Below are positions 22,177 through 24,417 of a DNA stretch of 24,417 nucleotides, in pieces. Position numbers and translations under genes: made by a program. Numbering within the stretch: position 1 is the first letter of the stretch; each line of letters begins with the position of its first letter. The notes beneath the pieces were generated by a model, which was given only the letters and a program-made list of their open reading frames with translations, was not told where the DNA came from and made no database searches. Origin of the DNA: Nitrospirota bacterium (GTDB lineage Bacteria; Nitrospirota; Thermodesulfovibrionia; Thermodesulfovibrionales; JdFR-88); assembly GCA_021789735.1 (NCBI GenBank), contig JAJYJB010000038.1:1-24417 (forward strand), written 5' to 3'.

Positions 22177-23298
22177 TTACTCGCAGACGACATACGGCCT
22201 GGCTTTTTCAAGCCTTTTGCCTTTGAGGCCCAGCTCTTCAAGACGCCTGACCGGCCCTTCCCCGCGGATTCTGATTATCTGCGCTGCCGTCTGGGGCCCG
22301 AAGCCAGGCACCTTCAGCAGGTCCTCCCTGCAGGCCGAGTTTATCCTTACCGGATAGAACTCCGGGTGCATCGAGGCCCAGAGCTCCTTGGGGTCCTTCT
22401 CCAGGCTCAGGTTCCCGTCTGCGCCAAGGGGGATGTCCGTTTTGCCGAAGCCATACCTGCGCATCAGAAAATCAACCTGGTAGAGCCTGTGCTCGCGGGC
22501 GAACACGCTGTCCGGGTCTGGAACGCGCGCCTGCTCGCCGGGGATGGAAGCGCGGCCAAGACCCCTCTGGTAGGCGGAAAAATACACGCGGTTGAACCGG
22601 AGCTTGTTGTATATTCCGGACATGTACTCGATTATTTCGGAGTCGGTCTCTCCGGAGGCGCCAACGATGAACTGCGTCGTGCATTTCACCTTCACGGCCC
22701 GGCCCCCCTGCGCCCTGAGCCTGGACATGAACTTCATGGGGGTTATGATGTCTTTCATGTAGTCTTTCCGGCCGGAAAGCAGGCCAAAGCGTTTTTGGCC
22801 CGGCGCCTCTATGTTCAGGGAAACGGCGCTGGCAAGGGAGAAGGAATCCTCTATCGCCGCCTCCGACGCCCCGGGGATGACCTTCAGGTGTATGTAGCCC
22901 TTGAACCGGTGCTTGTGTCTGAGGATCCTGGCGACGGCGTTTATCCTGTCCATTGTGTTGTCCGGGCTGCCTATCACCCCGGAGCTTAAGAAAAGGCCGA
23001 ACACCTTCCTCCTGTTCAGGTATTCCATGAATACCCTGGCCACCTCATCCGGCTGGAGGGTGCAGCGCCTTATGTCCGTGTCCGAGCGGAGGGGGCAATA
23101 CCCGCAGTCGTTCCCGCAGACATTTGAAAGGAGGGTCTTGAGGAGCACGGAATAGCCTCCCTGCGGCAGGGCGACCGGATAAAGCCATTTTCCCTCAAGC
23201 CCTCTTTTTCTGTGGTCTTCTTTTGCGGTGCCGCAGGAGCAAGCGAGGTCGTATCTGGAATCCGCAGACAGGACCCCAAGCTTCTCAAGCGTGTCCAT
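22177..23298 (-). CDS. Radical SAM protein with C-terminal helix-hairpin-helix, putative DNA modification/repair family
   Basis: A 373-residue protein matching the family described as a putative DNA modification/repair radical SAM protein (TIGR03916-like). The iron-sulphur motif is CGNDCGYC (Cys61, Cys65, Cys68; C-x3-C-x2-C). The TIM-barrel region includes LFLSSGVIGSPDNTMDR, IHLKVIPGA and QFIVGASGETDSEI. The C-terminus carries a DNA-binding helix-hairpin-helix (about 327-345: LLKVPGFGPQTAAQII). The N-terminus (MDTLEKLGVLSADSRYD) with two cysteines at 20 and 22 is typical of the group. The start is fixed by a TAATG overlap with the SIMPL gene stop, so translation is coupled. The usual partner, a DUF4130-type DNA glycosylase-like protein, is not in the window; only the 3' flank down to 21.9 kb is available on that side. 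The substrate is unknown. Confidence 0.9.
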   Translation of the reverse strand: MDTLEKLGVLSADSRYDLACSCGTAKEDHRKRGLEGKWLYPVALPQGGYSVLLKTLLSNVCGNDCGYCPLRSDTDIRRCTLQPDEVARVFMEYLNRRKVFGLFLSSGVIGSPDNTMDRINAVARILRHKHRFKGYIHLKVIPGASEAAIEDSFSLASAVSLNIEAPGQKRFGLLSGRKDYMKDIITPMKFMSRLRAQGGRAVKVKCTTQFIVGASGETDSEIIEYMSGIYNKLRFNRVYFSAYQRGLGRASIPGEQARVPDPDSVFAREHRLYQVDFLMRRYGFGKTDIPLGADGNLSLEKDPKELWASMHPEFYPVRINSACREDLLKVPGFGPQTAAQIIRIRGEGPVRRLEELGLKGKRLEKARPYVVCE

Positions 23299-24020
23299 TA
23301 TTTGATGCGAAAGACGACGTTCACTGTGGCCTTGAGCTCTATCTGTCCCGTCTCTACCGGTGTCTTTGCCGCACTCTGCGCCCGCATTATGGCAAACTCC
23401 CCCATGCCCGCCCTGGTGACCGGCCCGCAGGAAGGCGAGGCGCTTTTTATCTTTCCAAGCTTCACGCCCAGGGCGGAGGCCAGGGCCTGCGCCTGCTGCT
23501 TGGCGTTCATTGCCGCCTTTTCTATCAGCTCCCCGCAGTGGGCATTTTCTTTCAGCAGCGTGAAGTCGATAAACTCCATCCTGTTTGCTCCTGCCGTGAC
23601 CGCCTTGTCTATGATCCCGCCCACTTTCTCCGTGTTGTGCGTCCGGACCAGCACCTCGTTTGTTACCCTGTAGCCCGTAAGGACGTTCTTCTTCTGCTTT
23701 TCGTTCCATTCATACACCGGCTGGACTGTGTACCTCGAGGTCTTTATGGAATCTCCCGAGCTGCCGTTTATAAAACCCCCGAGCGCGCCGACCAGGGCCT
23801 GGGCCTTTTGCGCGTTTTCCTGCGCTGCCAGCACCACGGATTTCTGGGTGGTCTCCACCGCCAGGGCAAGCTCCGCCGTGTCAGGCTCGAAAAAGCCTTT
23901 CTCCGAGGCGGAGATGGAGATGGCCCCGCCAGACAGGCCCTCTTTCCTCTCCTGGGCGAAAGCGCCCGTGGATACCAGAAGGAAAGCTATCATTAAAAAA
24001 GCGATTATGCCTGATCTCAT
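23298..24020 (-). CDS. Exported SIMPL (DUF541) domain protein
   Basis: A 240-residue protein with a signal peptide (IIAFLMIAFLLVSTGAFA, ending about residue 22). The SIMPL domain follows: an N-terminal ISISASEKGFFEPDTAELAL, a middle SRYTVQPVYEW with TGYRVTNEVLVRTHN, and a C-terminal LKATVNVVFRIK. These periplasmic or outer-membrane proteins form oligomeric rings or envelope-stress factors; their biochemical role is unsettled. The predicted region 60-75 (AAQENAQKAQALVGAL) is the typical helix. ATG 24020 has GGAGG about twelve bases upstream, longer than usual. The stop overlaps the start of the radical SAM gene by one base (TAATG). Why an exported protein is coupled to a DNA-modification-type enzyme is unclear. 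Confidence 0.9.
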   Translation of the reverse strand: MRSGIIAFLMIAFLLVSTGAFAQERKEGLSGGAISISASEKGFFEPDTAELALAVETTQKSVVLAAQENAQKAQALVGALGGFINGSSGDSIKTSRYTVQPVYEWNEKQKKNVLTGYRVTNEVLVRTHNTEKVGGIIDKAVTAGANRMEFIDFTLLKENAHCGELIEKAAMNAKQQAQALASALGVKLGKIKSASPSCGPVTRAGMGEFAIMRAQSAAKTPVETGQIELKATVNVVFRIK

Positions 24021-24060
24021 GTGTGTTGATGTCCTCCGGGGTATACGGATTTTTTATATG

Positions 24061-24417
24061 ATAGAACAAAAAACCGGGTTTGGGGAAGGGATGAGATCAC
24101 CGTGCCCGCGGCCGCCTAGAAGCCAATGCGGAACGCGGGATCTCACATTTGATTTTGCCGCTTGAAAACTGGAGCGGGCCGCGTTTTTTGCGCCATCAGC
24201 GGCAAAGAGTGCGCCCATGCCGTGGCCCTCAGCGACGCATGGCGGCTTGCCATGGCATACTTCGCCCGCTGGCGCGCACACTGCCTGGGAGCAGATGCCC
24301 CTCATGTTTTGGCCGCGCAGCAATTCCGTAATAAGTCCTAAGCGTCGTTCCTAACATCATAGAAGTCCACCGTTTTTTTGGACAGGTAACCAATCGAGCA
24401 AAATCGTATTCGAAGAT
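24061..24417. other. Non-coding window end with nested inverted repeats
   Basis: I see no gene; the open frame on the minus strand (24054-24323) lacks a motif and a ribosome site. Structure is notable. TGAGATC (24092-24098) pairs with GATCTCA (24139-24145), with CCGCG/CGCGG inside. TTTGCCGCT (24154-24162) pairs with AGCGGCAAA (24198-24206). CATGGC-GGCTT-GCCATG is at 24238-24254. It lies 5' of the SIMPL gene, so it may be its leader or the end of an unseen upstream unit. Confidence 0.4.

Noticed and set aside
23299..23709. A longer radical SAM frame beginning at 23709
   Set aside because: It would overlap most of the SIMPL gene in another frame; the TAATG junction at 23296-23300 gives the natural start.
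24054..24323. An 89-codon minus-strand open frame at the window end
   Set aside because: No ribosome site, no motif, and it lies across inverted repeats.
1..24417. CRISPR arrays, tRNA or rRNA genes, prophage or plasmid functions
   Set aside because: I found no regularly spaced repeats, no tRNA T-loop with a matching acceptor stem, and no phage or replication-initiation genes.

Overview
The window is a GC-rich bacterial chromosome segment of about 24 kb holding mostly housekeeping genes on both strands. The gene content points to a Gram-negative, environmental, probably anaerobic lineage of the Nitrospirota or Desulfobacterota kind. The clues are a PagL-like outer-membrane lipid A deacylase, an archaeal-type S-adenosylmethionine synthetase in place of MetK, a direct LL-diaminopimelate aminotransferase, a maltodextrin-type glucan phosphorylase and several conserved unknowns I associate with those phyla. 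The phylum is an inference from gene families and recall. No rRNA or tRNA is present to fix it.

Layout. 1-3.3 kb (minus strand): two zinc-dependent medium-chain dehydrogenases overlapping by ATGA (one cut by the window edge), a small membrane protein and an HD-GYP cyclic-di-GMP phosphodiesterase. 3.4-5.0 kb: archaeal-type SAM synthetase, with a terminator that includes its stop codon, convergent with a membrane protein. 5.1-5.35 kb: a non-coding, hairpin-dense stretch. 5.5-6.1 kb: PagL-like protein. 6.1-7.9 kb: an island less GC-rich than its surroundings, with a pair of inverted REP elements, one unrecognised 258-residue gene, a truncated and frameshifted REP-associated tyrosine transposase (RAYT) remnant and a third REP. 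7.9-9.6 kb: dapL-folK. 9.6-11.8 kb: YwiC-like membrane protein, a conserved unknown and a HAD phosphatase. 11.9-14.1 kb: alpha-glucan phosphorylase. 14.3-16.1 kb: PII-amtB ammonium operon with a good promoter and terminator. 16.1-19.6 kb (minus): polA, a small Rho-N/SAP-like protein and a YfbR-like HD phosphohydrolase in one tight operon. 19.7-21.5 kb: DEAD-box RNA helicase with a DbpA-type RNA-binding domain and a strong terminator. 21.5-24.0 kb (minus): exported OB-fold-like protein, and a SIMPL-domain exported protein translationally coupled to a DNA-repair-type radical SAM protein. 24.05-24.4 kb: another non-coding stretch with nested inverted repeats.

There are clear functional units: ammonium sensing and uptake (PII/AmtB); lysine or cell-wall and folate precursor synthesis (dapL-folK); DNA replication and nucleotide clean-up (polA operon). 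The rest are single genes. I see no CRISPR array, prophage, intact transposon or recognisable defence system. The most unusual parts are the REP/RAYT island with its unknown passenger gene, the structured non-coding segments, an apparent run of leaderless minus-strand promoters, and a proofreading site in DNA polymerase I that looks decayed.
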